From Ilumatobacteraceae bacterium (GTDB lineage: Bacteria > Actinomycetota > Acidimicrobiia > Acidimicrobiales > Ilumatobacteraceae): a stretch of 64,000 bases of DNA. The notes under the pieces were generated by a model, which did not search any database, was not told the origin of the DNA, and was given only the letters and a program-made list of their open reading frames with translations. Below, one piece after another: positions 52,849-60,573 of this stretch. The translations under genes were made by a program, and so were the position numbers. Location of the stretch: contig JALHOG010000001.1 in NCBI GenBank assembly GCA_022843125.1, forward strand, positions 70,088 to 134,087, read 5' to 3'. The number at the start of each line of letters is the position of its first letter. Position 1 is the first letter of the stretch.

Positions 52849-54045
52849 TCAGGCTTCGGGCACCGTCGGAACGACGATGTCGCCGGCGATGATCTGCGCC
52901 TTGAAGTCCTCGATGGTGGCGATCTGCTCGGCGGTCATGAAGTCACCCGACGTCGAGTAGCCGACGCCGTCGACCGAGAGGTCGTACACGGTGTTGCCGG
53001 CAGCGAACGCACCCTCGGACTGCGCCTTGGTGATCTCGAAGACGGCGACGTCGACGCGCTTGAGCATCGAGGTGAGGATGTACTCGCGGACTTCCTCGCT
53101 CGACGTGAAGTACTGGTCGGAGTCGACACCGATCGCCCACACCTTGGAGCCGGAGGCCTCGCTCTGCTCCTTGGCGGCCTCGAAGAGGCCGGCGCCGGAA
53201 CCGCCGGCTGCGTGGTAGATCACATCGGCACCCTGGTCGTACATCGCCAGAGCGATCTCCTTGGCGCGGTCGGCGGCGAAGAAGCCGTCGAAGTCCGGAG
53301 CCTCGGTGATGTACTGCGGGATGATCACGATGTCGGGGTTGACGGCCTTGGCGCCCGCCTCGAAACCGGCCTGGAACTTCTCGATGAGGCCGAAACCGCC
53401 GACGCCGCCGATGAAGCCGACCGTGCCGGTGGTGCTGTTGAGCGCGGCAGCCGCGCCGACCAGGAACGAGCCCTGCTCCTCGGCGAAAGTGAGGCCGGCG
53501 CAGTTGTCGCACAGCGGCACGGCGTCGTTGTCGAAGTCGAGCATCGCATCGTCGATGACGGCGAAGTTCGTGTCGGGGTTCTCCCCGGCGGCGGCGACGA
53601 CGTCACTCGCGAACAGGAAGCCGACGCCGATGACGAGGGCGCTCCCGTCGGCCTGCAGCTGGAGCAGCTCGGCACGGTTGGAGCCGTCGGCGTTGGGCTC
53701 GGCCTCGGTGAACGTGATGCCGAGTTCCTCGGCGGCACGGTCGATGCCGGCGGCGGCGGAGTCGTTGAAGGACTGGTCGCCACGACCGCCGATGTCGAAC
53801 GTCAGGCCGACGTTGAACGACTCGCCGGACGGTGCCGGGGCGTCGGTTGCGGCCGGGGCGTCGGTTGCCGCCGGGGCGTCTGTGTCGGCCGGGGCGTCGG
53901 TCGCCGCCGGGGCGTCGGTTGCCTCTTCGGTCGCCTCGGGTGCGTCGGTTGCGGCCGGCGTCTCCTCGTCGTCACCACATGCTGCGGCCGTGAGGCTCAG
54001 CGCTGCGACGAGACTCGCGGCAAGCACTCGCTTGCTCTTGATCAT
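52849..54045 (-). CDS. BMP-family ABC transporter substrate-binding lipoprotein 2
   Basis: A 398-residue lipoprotein: signal peptide with lipobox AAAC (C23), ATDAP-repeat linker (residues 31-72) and a Bmp/PnrA domain starting at FNVGLTFDIGGRGDQSFND, the signature in which the aspartates and serine contact the ligand ribose in PnrA. VIYHAAGGSGAGLFEA and WAIGVDSDQY are further family landmarks, and the match to the nucleoside-binding type is closer than for the first BMP protein. ATG follows GGGGGAG. First gene of the second importer; a 17-bp palindrome lies 31 bases upstream. Confidence 0.92.
   Translation of the reverse strand: MIKSKRVLAASLVAALSLTAAACGDDEETPAATDAPEATEEATDAPAATDAPADTDAPAATDAPAATDAPAPSGESFNVGLTFDIGGRGDQSFNDSAAAGIDRAAEELGITFTEAEPNADGSNRAELLQLQADGSALVIGVGFLFASDVVAAAGENPDTNFAVIDDAMLDFDNDAVPLCDNCAGLTFAEEQGSFLVGAAAALNSTTGTVGFIGGVGGFGLIEKFQAGFEAGAKAVNPDIVIIPQYITEAPDFDGFFAADRAKEIALAMYDQGADVIYHAAGGSGAGLFEAAKEQSEASGSKVWAIGVDSDQYFTSSEEVREYILTSMLKRVDVAVFEITKAQSEGAFAAGNTVYDLSVDGVGYSTSGDFMTAEQIATIEDFKAQIIAGDIVVPTVPEA
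53830..53955 (-). repeat. ATDAP repeat-encoding linker 2
   Basis: In-frame repeats of AATDAP, with EATEEATDAP and ADTDAP variants, join the lipid anchor to the binding domain. The same motif as in the first BMP protein, with a different number and order of units. Confidence 0.75.
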
Positions 54046-54075
54046 GTCTCCCCCTTAGTCGGGACATTTGGGATT

Positions 54076-54092
54076 GTGTTCACGGTGAACAC
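54076..54092. promoter_or_regulatory. GTGTTCAC/GTGAACAC palindromic operator
   Basis: A perfect 17-bp palindrome (8-bp arms around a central G) 31 bases upstream of the second BMP gene, in the gap to the divergent crotonase gene. It is positioned to control the importer promoter. It is unlike the TGGTCNGACCA sites of the first importer, so the two importers probably answer to different regulators. A CCGGGCC/GGCCCGG stem follows at 54105-54121. Confidence 0.6.
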
Positions 54093-54182
54093 GGCCCAGG
54101 CTAGCCGGGCCGTCGGCCCGGATTCACCAGGCCGACCGTTGCGAACACGTGGCTACACGGTGCGTCGCGGCAGACTGGACGC

Positions 54183-54935
54183 ATGTCACACGTGCTCACC
54201 GAGATTCGCGAAGGTGTCGGCTGGTTGACGCTGAACCAGCCCGACGAACGCAACACGCTCACCGCACCCATGGTTGCGGAGATCATCGCGACGATGGACG
54301 CGTTCGAGGCCGATGAGTCGGTGGGTGCAGTCGTCGTCACCGGCGCCGGTTCGGCGTTCTGTGCGGGGGCCGACCTCGGCAACCTGCGTGCAGCGACGCG
54401 CGACAGCCTCGCCAACGTGTACGAGGGTTTCCTGCGCATCGCACGAAGCCCGCTCCCGACGCTTGCCGCGGTCAACGGCCCGGCGGTCGGCGCCGGGATG
54501 AACCTGGCACTCGGGTGCGATGTCCGTCTGGCCGCGCGGCGCGCACGCTTCGACACACGTTTCCTCCAGATCGGTCTGCACCCCGGTGGCGGTCACACGT
54601 GGATGCAGCGCCGCATCGTCGGCCCGCAGGCCGCGATGGCGGCGGTCGTGTTCGGTCAGGTTCTCGACGGGCCCGAGGCCGAACGCGTCGGGCTCGTCTA
54701 CCGGTGCGTCCCCGACGAGGAGTTGATCGAGGCGGCGCAGGCGTTCGCCCGTGGTGCCGCGTCGGCGCCTCGCGAGCTCGCGATCGTCGTGAAGCAGACG
54801 ATCCGCGACATGGCCGACATCGGCGAGCACGCGGATGCCGTGAGCCGCGAGCTCGAGCCGCAGCTCTGGACCGTCCAGCAGCCGTGGTTCGAAGAGCGCA
54901 TCGCTGCGCTCCAGGCGAAGATCTCGAAGCGCTGA
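54183..54935 (+). CDS. Crotonase-superfamily (enoyl-CoA hydratase/isomerase) protein
   Basis: A 250-residue CoA-binding protein. VVVTGAGSAFCAGADLGNL forms the oxyanion hole and CoA site, and NGPAVGAGMNLALGCDVRLAA is the second conserved block. By eye, the two catalytic glutamates of true enoyl-CoA hydratases are missing: the positions fall in TRFLQIGLHPGGG and AAMAAVVFG. It may therefore be an isomerase, a thioesterase or another crotonase activity. Start ATG; a CAGACT -10-like element lies six bases upstream. Single gene, divergent from the importer. Confidence 0.82.
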   Translation: MSHVLTEIREGVGWLTLNQPDERNTLTAPMVAEIIATMDAFEADESVGAVVVTGAGSAFCAGADLGNLRAATRDSLANVYEGFLRIARSPLPTLAAVNGPAVGAGMNLALGCDVRLAARRARFDTRFLQIGLHPGGGHTWMQRRIVGPQAAMAAVVFGQVLDGPEAERVGLVYRCVPDEELIEAAQAFARGAASAPRELAIVVKQTIRDMADIGEHADAVSRELEPQLWTVQQPWFEERIAALQAKISKR

Positions 54936-55163
54936 GCGCGGCGGCGTGCCGAATCGTTGACGATGTGCGGCGATCGTGGGCGCTTGCGGTGAGCGCTGAC
55001 GACGTGATGTCACCCTCGGCGAACACTGGGCGAAATCGCACAGAACTGTTACCAAACGCTCTCCCACATCTGGGTGACCGTTGGGCTACGTTGGCGGGCA
55101 AGGGGAGATGCGAGTTACCAGACAGCCTCACTCCAGGGTGAGGTTCCGACAAGGAGGTAGCCC

Positions 55164-55484
55164 ATGAGCCAGCGCCACCGCACCGCCGAGGTGCCGTTGC
55201 CGCCGAGACAGGAACTGCGTGCCCACGCCCATGGCGAACGGCACCGGATCCATGTGGAGCTCAACCAGGTGGCCAACCAGGTCAGTTCCGGACTGGAGCC
55301 AGAAGATCTCCATGAACCGGGTGCGGCTTGGAAGCCCATTCACCACCACGATTCCGAGGTCGCCAAGATCAAGCTCGCGAAGCAGTCGCGTGGCCGGCGT
55401 CACTGGAAGACCAAGATGTGGAAGCGGCGCACGAAGATGCGCCAGGCTCGTGCCGAGGCGTTTCGCCTCGCCGGGGAAGGGTGA
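55164..55484 (+). CDS. Small basic protein of unknown function
   Basis: A 106-residue protein, strongly preceded by AAGGAGG eight bases from the ATG. The first half is rich in His, Glu and Val (RHRTAEVPLPPRQ and HVELNQVANQV). The second half is very basic (KSRGRRHWKTKMWKRRTK-like; KIKLAKQSRG then HWKTKMWKRRTKMRQAR), suggesting nucleic acid or ribosome binding. No family is recognised. The 5' region has a CCTCAC/GTGAGG hairpin just before the ribosome-binding site. It is closed by a 40-bp palindrome. Confidence 0.65.
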   Translation: MSQRHRTAEVPLPPRQELRAHAHGERHRIHVELNQVANQVSSGLEPEDLHEPGAAWKPIHHHDSEVAKIKLAKQSRGRRHWKTKMWKRRTKMRQARAEAFRLAGEG

Positions 55485-55534
55485 CCGACCGGTCATCCCG
55501 CCGGGGTCGACGCCCCGACCGAACGACTGATGCG

Positions 55535-55574
55535 ACGGCGTGGATCAGCGGCTCGAGCCGCTGATCCACGCCGT
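55535..55574. terminator. 40-bp perfect palindrome between convergent genes
   Basis: A perfect 20-bp inverted repeat without a loop, centred on CTCGAG; the left arm starts ACGGCGTGGATCAGCGGCTC. It lies 50 nt after the small basic protein gene and contains the stop and last nine codons of the convergent acetyltransferase gene, so it can terminate both transcripts. Confidence 0.8.
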
Positions 55575-56189
55575 TGTCAGTTCCGGGCCCCGTTCGTCCC
55601 ACTCCTCCGCGGTGATCGCGTAGCGGAGGTGGTCTTCCCAGGTGCCTGCGATCTCGAGGAATCGTTCGGCGACCCCCTCGCACCGCAACCCGATCTTCTC
55701 GACGACGCGGCGGCTGTTCGCGTTGCGCGGCACGATGCAGATCTCGATGCGATGCAGCTGCAACTGCTCGAAGGCGAAGCGCAGCAGCACGACGACCGCT
55801 TCGGCCGTGTACGAGTGGCCGGCGCGATCGCGATCGATCCAGTACCCGATCGTCGCGCCCTGGAGGGCGCCCCGGGTGACGTTGTTCAGGTTCACCTCAC
55901 CGGCGAACTGCTGGTCGACGAACAGTGCGAACGGGTAGGCATGGTCGGCGGCGCGCTCACGCTCGCGTGCCGAGCACCGCGCCTCGAACGCGTCGCGTTC
56001 ACGGGTGGGGTCGGCGACACCGATCGGGCGTTGAGGCTCCCAGGGGAGCAGCCAGTCCTCGTTGCGCAGGCGCACCTCGCGCCACGCGCCGAAGTCGTGC
56101 GGACCGAGCGGTCTGAGCATGACGCGTTTGCCATACAGCCGCGGTGCCGGCAGCCGGCGGATCAGCGACGACGGATGCCGCACGCTCAC
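55545..56189 (-). CDS. GNAT family N-acetyltransferase, RimJ/RimL-like
   Basis: A 214-residue acetyltransferase. MLRPLGPHDFGAWREVR is the usual RimJ-type N terminus, IGYWIDRDRAGHSYTAEAV contains the acetyl-CoA pyrophosphate-binding region, and LHRIEICIVPRNANSRRVVEKIG the conserved C-terminal part. It may acetylate a ribosomal protein N terminus or a small amine. The GTG start overlaps the stop of the DUF501 fusion gene by four bases. The last residues (AWISGSSR) are encoded inside the terminator palindrome. Confidence 0.84.
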   Translation of the reverse strand: MSVRHPSSLIRRLPAPRLYGKRVMLRPLGPHDFGAWREVRLRNEDWLLPWEPQRPIGVADPTRERDAFEARCSARERERAADHAYPFALFVDQQFAGEVNLNNVTRGALQGATIGYWIDRDRAGHSYTAEAVVVLLRFAFEQLQLHRIEICIVPRNANSRRVVEKIGLRCEGVAERFLEIAGTWEDHLRYAITAEEWDERGPELTTAWISGSSR

Positions 56190-57136
56190 CCCCCGTCGTC
56201 GGAACGGAGCGTGACGTGATCGAGGCGGAAACGGCGCATGGTCGCCAGCACGATGCAGCAGGAGGCGACGATGCGGTCCACGTCGTCCGAGGGTAGTCCC
56301 GGGTTGAGGGCGCGGTCGGACGCGGCCTCCGTCGCGACGAGTCGGAAGACCTCCTCGGCGGTGGCTCGGTCGATGATGTGCTCGGCCGGTGGCGTGTCGA
56401 GCCCGACTTCGAGTCGCACCAGTGAGGCGATCGTGGCGCCCGCGAACGACGTGGGAGCACCGTCGAGCGACCCGACGAGATCGTGCTCACGCTCGAGGTC
56501 GTCGAGATGATCATCGATCGTGCCGAGCGCGTTGGTGAGCGCGGCCGGGTGCGGCGGATCGTCGTCGGCGAGCCAGCGGGCGGTCAAGTTCGCCGGACCC
56601 CACGGCACGGCGTGCACGATGCCGCCCGGCAGGATCGCGACCATCGACTCGTCGCTGAGTTCGAAGTGGAGCGACCTGAGGCGCCGCTCGATCCAGCGGC
56701 CGACGGGATCGTCGCCGCCGGCGAGGTGCCATGCCCAGTGCGCATGCAGGCACTTGACGCCCGTGCGGGTGCCGCCCACGCCACCGCTCGGACGCGGGCC
56801 GGTGTGATCGGCTGGAATCTCCGCGTCTCGCTCGGCGGCGTAGCGCGTGTGCGCGAAGGCGAGTTCGCCCTGGTCGATCGCTGCCTCGGCCGCGTCGACA
56901 CCGCCGTCGGACTCGAGCCGTCCGATTCGCCGGATCTCGACAGGTCCGATCAGCCAGTAGCGCGTGGGCATGGGCGTGCCGTCGTCGAGAAAGGGCGCGT
57001 TGCGGAGCACGACGGGGTCGCCCGCGGCGTCTCTCACGACGACCTCGTATCGGCTTTGGGGCTCGCGCCCGAGGAGCGCGCGCACGCGCTCGCGATCGTC
57101 GGGGGAGGGATCGGGGCCGGGACCCGGTTCGGTCAC
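56186..57136 (-). CDS. DUF501 domain fused to a degenerate Ppx/GppA-like half
   Basis: A 316-residue protein. Residues about 15-165 match DUF501: LGREPQSRYEVVVRD, PTRYWLIGP and GVKCLHAHWAWHLAGGDDPVG. The rest resembles the second half of exopolyphosphatase Ppx/GppA: VPWGPANLTARWLADDDPP, then SFAGATIASLVRLEVGL and NPGLPSDDVDRIVASCCIVL. The Ppx N-terminal ATPase-like motifs and the DIGGGS glycine loop are missing, so it cannot be an ordinary exopolyphosphatase. In many actinobacteria a DUF501 gene lies directly before ppx; here the two appear joined. GTG start overlaps the CoxG stop. Confidence 0.7.
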   Translation of the reverse strand: MTEPGPGPDPSPDDRERVRALLGREPQSRYEVVVRDAAGDPVVLRNAPFLDDGTPMPTRYWLIGPVEIRRIGRLESDGGVDAAEAAIDQGELAFAHTRYAAERDAEIPADHTGPRPSGGVGGTRTGVKCLHAHWAWHLAGGDDPVGRWIERRLRSLHFELSDESMVAILPGGIVHAVPWGPANLTARWLADDDPPHPAALTNALGTIDDHLDDLEREHDLVGSLDGAPTSFAGATIASLVRLEVGLDTPPAEHIIDRATAEEVFRLVATEAASDRALNPGLPSDDVDRIVASCCIVLATMRRFRLDHVTLRSDDGG

Positions 57137-57852
57137 TTCCGGCGGCGCAGCAACAACAGGATCAGGAGCAGGGCTGCGATCGCCGGCCCGGCGCGCTTGA
57201 TGAGGGCCGGACCGGCCATGCCGGCGAGATCGACCGGCTCTGCGGCCGGGCCGTTGATCTTGCGAACGGTCGGGCCGGTGGCAGCGGTGCTGCTGGCGGT
57301 GGCTGCTGCCGGCGCCTCGGTGGGGGCGCTCACCTCGGCTGCTGCTGCAGCCGGTGCATCTGCCGCAGGTGTAGTTTCGGCCGGCGTCTCGCCGGCGCCC
57401 TGCTCGTCGAGCATCGTGTTGAGGTTCGAGGCGAACTGATCGATGAGCTTCTTGCTCACGTCACCGAGGATGCCGCGGCCGAACTGGGCGACCTTGCCCG
57501 TGATGTGGAGGTCGGCGACCACGGTGCATTTCGTGCTCGTCGGCGAGAGCGCCACGGCCTCGGCGTAGATGTCGGCCTCGGCGTTGCCGCGGCCGCCGGT
57601 GTCGCGGCCCTTGCCCTTGAGCTTCGCCTTGTAGTTGACGTCGTCGCGCTCGACGAACTGCGCCTCACCCTTGAACTGAGCGGTCACTGCGCCGAGCTTG
57701 ACCTTGACTCGACCGCGGTAGACCTCGCCTTCGATCTCCTCGAGCTGGGCGCCCGGCAGGCACGGTGCGATGCGCTCGACGTCGCAGATGATCGGCCATG
57801 CCTCGTCGATCGGGCGGTTCACGGTGAATTCGTTGACGATCTGTTCTGCCAT
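57133..57852 (-). CDS. coxG: CoxG-type SRPBCC protein with C-terminal membrane anchor
   Basis: A 239-residue protein. Residues 1-150 are the CoxG/SRPBCC fold (VNRPIDEAWPIICDVERIAPCLPGA and YRGRVKVKLGAVTAQFKGEA). A long Ala/Pro/Thr linker follows, and then a single transmembrane helix (AGPAIAALLLILLLLRRRK) at the very end. CoxG proteins tether molybdenum CO dehydrogenase to the membrane and connect it to the quinone pool. ATG 57852 fits the family start; it overlaps the nucleotidyltransferase gene by 34 bases and DUF501 by four. It belongs to the molybdenum-enzyme maturation set at 57-64 kb. Confidence 0.85.
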   Translation of the reverse strand: MAEQIVNEFTVNRPIDEAWPIICDVERIAPCLPGAQLEEIEGEVYRGRVKVKLGAVTAQFKGEAQFVERDDVNYKAKLKGKGRDTGGRGNAEADIYAEAVALSPTSTKCTVVADLHITGKVAQFGRGILGDVSKKLIDQFASNLNTMLDEQGAGETPAETTPAADAPAAAAAEVSAPTEAPAAATASSTAATGPTVRKINGPAAEPVDLAGMAGPALIKRAGPAIAALLLILLLLRRRK

Positions 57853-58442
57853 GGCCGGTGTACCTCTGCGTTCTGCAAGTCGGAGACGGTGTCGATGTCG
57901 GCGGGCGACCCGGGGCAGGGTACTTCCTCGACGAGGTCGGGCCTCAAACGAGCGAGGGTTCGGGCGCCCTCGTCGCCCTCGGTCGGAAGCATCGGCCACA
58001 CCGACCGGTGGAGCCGAACGGGGTTCCGTCGACGGCCGCGATAGGTGGCGATTCCGATGGCAGCTGCCGACCGCGCGACCGCCTGCCACGCCTCGGGTGG
58101 GATGAACGGCTGATCGCCGAGCCCGACCACGACGGCATCGGCGCCGCGGCGCCCCGCCTCGGCGATGGCGATGCCGAGGGTCGTCGCCTGCCCGGCGGCC
58201 CAGCCGTCGTGGTGGTGCACCTCGACGCCGTCGGTCGCAGCGATCGTGGCGGGCAGCTCGACGGCGCCGCTGACCACGATCACCGGCCCGATCGCCGAGG
58301 CGACGGCCGCAGCCACCGCGTGCTCGACGACGCACACGCCGTCGAGCGGGGTCAGCAGCTTGTGCGTCGGCCCGGAGAAGCGGCTGCCGGCTCCGGCGGC
58401 GAGCACCACGGCGATCGTGAGCGGAGCGGGGTCGGTCGGCAC
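57819..58442 (-). CDS. MocA-like nucleotidyltransferase (molybdenum cofactor)
   Basis: A 207-residue MobA/MocA-type nucleotidyltransferase. VVLAAGAGSRFSGPTHKLL is the NTP-binding loop with the GxGxRFG variant and lysine, VVVGLGDQPFIPPEAW carries the metal-binding GDxP motif, and GDEGARTL is the late conserved block. Family members load CMP or GMP on molybdopterin for xanthine- and CO-dehydrogenase-type enzymes. The context with coxG and, further on, XdhC, CoxE and CoxD supports that role. GTG start; TACTGT lies four bases from it on the minus strand. Confidence 0.82.
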   Translation of the reverse strand: MPTDPAPLTIAVVLAAGAGSRFSGPTHKLLTPLDGVCVVEHAVAAAVASAIGPVIVVSGAVELPATIAATDGVEVHHHDGWAAGQATTLGIAIAEAGRRGADAVVVGLGDQPFIPPEAWQAVARSAAAIGIATYRGRRRNPVRLHRSVWPMLPTEGDEGARTLARLRPDLVEEVPCPGSPADIDTVSDLQNAEVHRPWQNRSSTNSP

Positions 58443-58603
58443 GCGAACAGTATGCGACGACCCGGCGCACGCGTCCGAACTGGTGTCATCGGAGTGTCAT
58501 CTTGTTGCGAAGCCGGCCCGCCGAAAGTCGACGCGGCGTGACCGACGTCCCACACAAAGTCGTCAACACATTGCGGATTGGTGACGAAAAGGCAACGAAG
58601 ACG

Positions 58604-58631
58604 TTGACTGTTGCGAAAGCATGACGATAAC
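58604..58631 (+). promoter_or_regulatory. Promoter of the NlpC/P60 gene
   Basis: TTGACT (58604-58609) and GATAAC (58626-58631) with a 16-base spacer; TAACGT two bases later with an 18-base spacer is an alternative -10. The surrounding 58500-58640 stretch is noticeably AT-richer than its neighbours. Start of transcription near 58638 leaves a leader of about 47 nt. Confidence 0.6.
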
Positions 58632-58685
58632 GTCGCCATCCAACGAGTCGGTGCCTGGTGTGCCGGCGTTGCAGGAGAGAGCCAC

Positions 58686-59408
58686 ATGACTCGAACCAAT
58701 CGGGCGAACGGACGTGGGCGACGCATCGTCGCGACGGGCCTCGCCGCCGCCAGCGCAAGCCTTGCGCTGCTCGTCCCCTCCACCGCTGAGGCGAGCGCCC
58801 GAGTGGCATCGCCCGACGTGGCGAAGGTCGCCGACGACGCGCTCGCCGCACTCGAGCGCTGGCAGGCGACCGGTCGTATGACCGACTACGCCCGCTACAC
58901 CGACCTGCGCAGCCGGGCGGCATCGCTCATCGCTACCAATCTCGGCCTGCCGAGTGACGGGTTGAGCACGGCGTGGGGCACGGTCCGCATCGAGAAGCAG
59001 CACGCCGTCCTCGCCGCCGTGTCGCAGGTCGGCGTCCCCTACAGGTCGATGAAGTCCGAGGAGGACACGGGCTTCGACTGTTCGGGCCTCCTCCTCTACG
59101 CATGGAACGAAGCGGGCATCGAGATCCCCCGATCGAGCGGTGATCAGATCGGCGAGACCGAGCGCATCGAGGGGTTCGACGCCGAGCCCGGCGACCTCGT
59201 CTACTACCCGGGCCACATCAGCATGTACGTCGGCATGGGCCTCATGGTCCACTCGCCGTACTCGGGCAGCGAGGTCGAGGTCCGCCCCCTGTTCGAGCGG
59301 TCACTCCGATTCGGCGATCTGTTCGATGACGACGTCGAGTTCCTCGCTCCGCGACCCGTCGCCGCCGGCACCTCGGCGCCTGACATCACGGCCGCCCGGA
59401 AGTTCTGA
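58686..59408 (+). CDS. Secreted NlpC/P60 family cell-wall hydrolase
   Basis: A 240-residue exported peptidase. A basic start and hydrophobic core (GLAAASASLALLVPS) form a signal peptide ending around AEASA. After a helical segment, the NlpC/P60 domain has the catalytic cysteine in FDCSGLLLYAW, the histidine in GHISMYVG and the third polar residue in MVHSPYSG. Such enzymes cut D-glutamyl-diaminopimelate or similar bonds in peptidoglycan. ATG 58686 follows AGGAGAG; the in-frame upstream region lies in the leader. Preceded by its own promoter and closed by a hairpin. Confidence 0.87.
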   Translation: MTRTNRANGRGRRIVATGLAAASASLALLVPSTAEASARVASPDVAKVADDALAALERWQATGRMTDYARYTDLRSRAASLIATNLGLPSDGLSTAWGTVRIEKQHAVLAAVSQVGVPYRSMKSEEDTGFDCSGLLLYAWNEAGIEIPRSSGDQIGETERIEGFDAEPGDLVYYPGHISMYVGMGLMVHSPYSGSEVEVRPLFERSLRFGDLFDDDVEFLAPRPVAAGTSAPDITAARKF

Positions 59409-59414
59409 ACCCGG

Positions 59415-59432
59415 TCCGAGCTCGCGCTCGGA
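59415..59432. terminator. Hairpin between NlpC/P60 and XdhC genes
   Basis: TCCGAGC (59415-59421) and GCTCGGA (59426-59432) form a 7-bp stem with a four-base loop in the 24-nt gap between two convergent genes, so it probably serves both. Confidence 0.6.
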
Positions 59433-60236
59433 TCACTGATGGATCGGCCCGGCACCGTCTCGGAGCGACGGTGCCACCCTCCCGGTGCGGCGAGCGATGA
59501 TCTCGGCGCAGATCGAGATCGCGGTCTCTTCCGGGGTACGAGCCCCGATGTCGAGACCGATCGGCGACATCAACCGATCGAGATCGCGCTGGTCGGCGAC
59601 CCCCACCTCGGCGAGTCGTTGCATGCGCTTGGCATGTGTGGTGCGGCTCCCCATGACCCCGATGTAGCCCACCTTCGTGGCGAGCGCGCCCCGTACCGCC
59701 GGCACGTCGAACTTCGGGTCGTGGGTGAGGATGCAGACCGCGTCGCGTGCGGTGAGCTGCGCGCCCCGTTCGTCGAACATCGGGCCCGGCCATGTGACCC
59801 GCACCTCGTCGGCCATCGGGAACCGGCGGCGGGTCGCGAAGATCTCGCGGGCGTCGCACACGGTGACCCGATACCCGAGCACCTTGGCGACTTTCGCGAG
59901 CGCCGCCGTGAAGTCGACCGCGCCGAAGATCCACATCTGCGGCGGCGGCGCCCAGCTCTCGACGAAGATCCGTACGACAGGGGTGTCGACCAGGTCTTCG
60001 GGGGTGGTCTCGCCCTCGGGGCCGTAGTGGCGGACGCCGGAGCGTCCTGCCTCGAGCTCGGCGAGTGCATCGCGGGCGACCACCCGGTCGAGTTCGGGGT
60101 GCCCGAGCGAACCGGTGTGGCTGCCGTCGGCGTGGACCAGCAGCTTGCCGGTGACGTTCGGCCCTTCGATCACGGTGGCGAGCGCCACCGGGTCGTGGGC
60201 GCGGATCGCAGCGGCGAGATCGTCGTACAACGTCAT
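59433..60236 (-). CDS. XdhC family protein, Rossmann (C-terminal-type) gene
   Basis: A 267-residue molybdenum-enzyme maturation factor. The C-terminal Rossmann domain is clear: MWIFGAVDFTAALAKVAKVLG, VTVCDAREIF, VCILTHDPKFDVPAV and GVMGSRTTHAKR, ending with SPIGLDIGARTPEETAISI. XdhC binds molybdenum cofactor and inserts its sulfurated form into xanthine dehydrogenase-type enzymes. Here the family's N-terminal XdhC_CoxI motif is in a separate gene 13 bases upstream. ATG 60236 is chosen as the start of the conserved part. Confidence 0.86.
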   Translation of the reverse strand: MTLYDDLAAAIRAHDPVALATVIEGPNVTGKLLVHADGSHTGSLGHPELDRVVARDALAELEAGRSGVRHYGPEGETTPEDLVDTPVVRIFVESWAPPPQMWIFGAVDFTAALAKVAKVLGYRVTVCDAREIFATRRRFPMADEVRVTWPGPMFDERGAQLTARDAVCILTHDPKFDVPAVRGALATKVGYIGVMGSRTTHAKRMQRLAEVGVADQRDLDRLMSPIGLDIGARTPEETAISICAEIIARRTGRVAPSLRDGAGPIHQ

Positions 60237-60249
60237 GTCGGCGCTCCGC

Positions 60250-60567
60250 TCACCAGTCGAGCGCTTCGATGAAGAGTCGGATCGTGCCACCGCAGGTGAG
60301 GCCGACAGCGAAGGCCTCGTCGTCGCTGTAGCCGAAGGTGACGATGCCGGGCTGCCGGTCGCCGGCGAGCACCGCGAGCGCTTCGGTCACGACCGCGCCC
60401 TCGACGCACCCGCCGCTGACGCTCCCCACGACCTCGCCGTCGATCGAGACGGCCATCGCTGCGCCCGGGTCGCGCGGGCCCGAGCCCTCGATGTCGACGA
60501 CGCGGGCGACAGCGACCCGCTTGCCCGCCGAGCGCCATCGGTCCAGATCGTCCAACAGTTCCTTCAC
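60250..60567 (-). CDS. XdhC/CoxI N-terminal-domain protein
   Basis: A 105-residue protein that is only the XdhC_CoxI domain: GKRVAVARVVDIEGSGPRDPGAAMAV, then VGSVSGGCVEGAVV and GLTCGGTIRLFIE. The cysteines in GGCVE and TCGG are those thought to handle sulfur during cofactor sulfuration. The domain is normally the first third of XdhC; here it is free, followed at 13 bases by the Rossmann part. GTG 60567 is preferred since a CAGACT element lies six bases upstream; an ATG eight codons earlier is an alternative. Confidence 0.85.
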   Translation of the reverse strand: MKELLDDLDRWRSAGKRVAVARVVDIEGSGPRDPGAAMAVSIDGEVVGSVSGGCVEGAVVTEALAVLAGDRQPGIVTFGYSDDEAFAVGLTCGGTIRLFIEALDW

Positions 60568-60573
60568 ACCCCC

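Noticed and set aside
55025-55163. Riboswitch in the leader of the small basic protein gene
   Set aside because: Only a short CCTCAC/GTGAGG hairpin is visible; no known riboswitch core was recognised.
58443-58685. c-di-AMP (ydaO) riboswitch ahead of the NlpC/P60 gene
   Set aside because: This riboswitch often precedes such genes in actinobacteria, but its conserved core sequences were not found; a plain promoter and a short leader explain the region.
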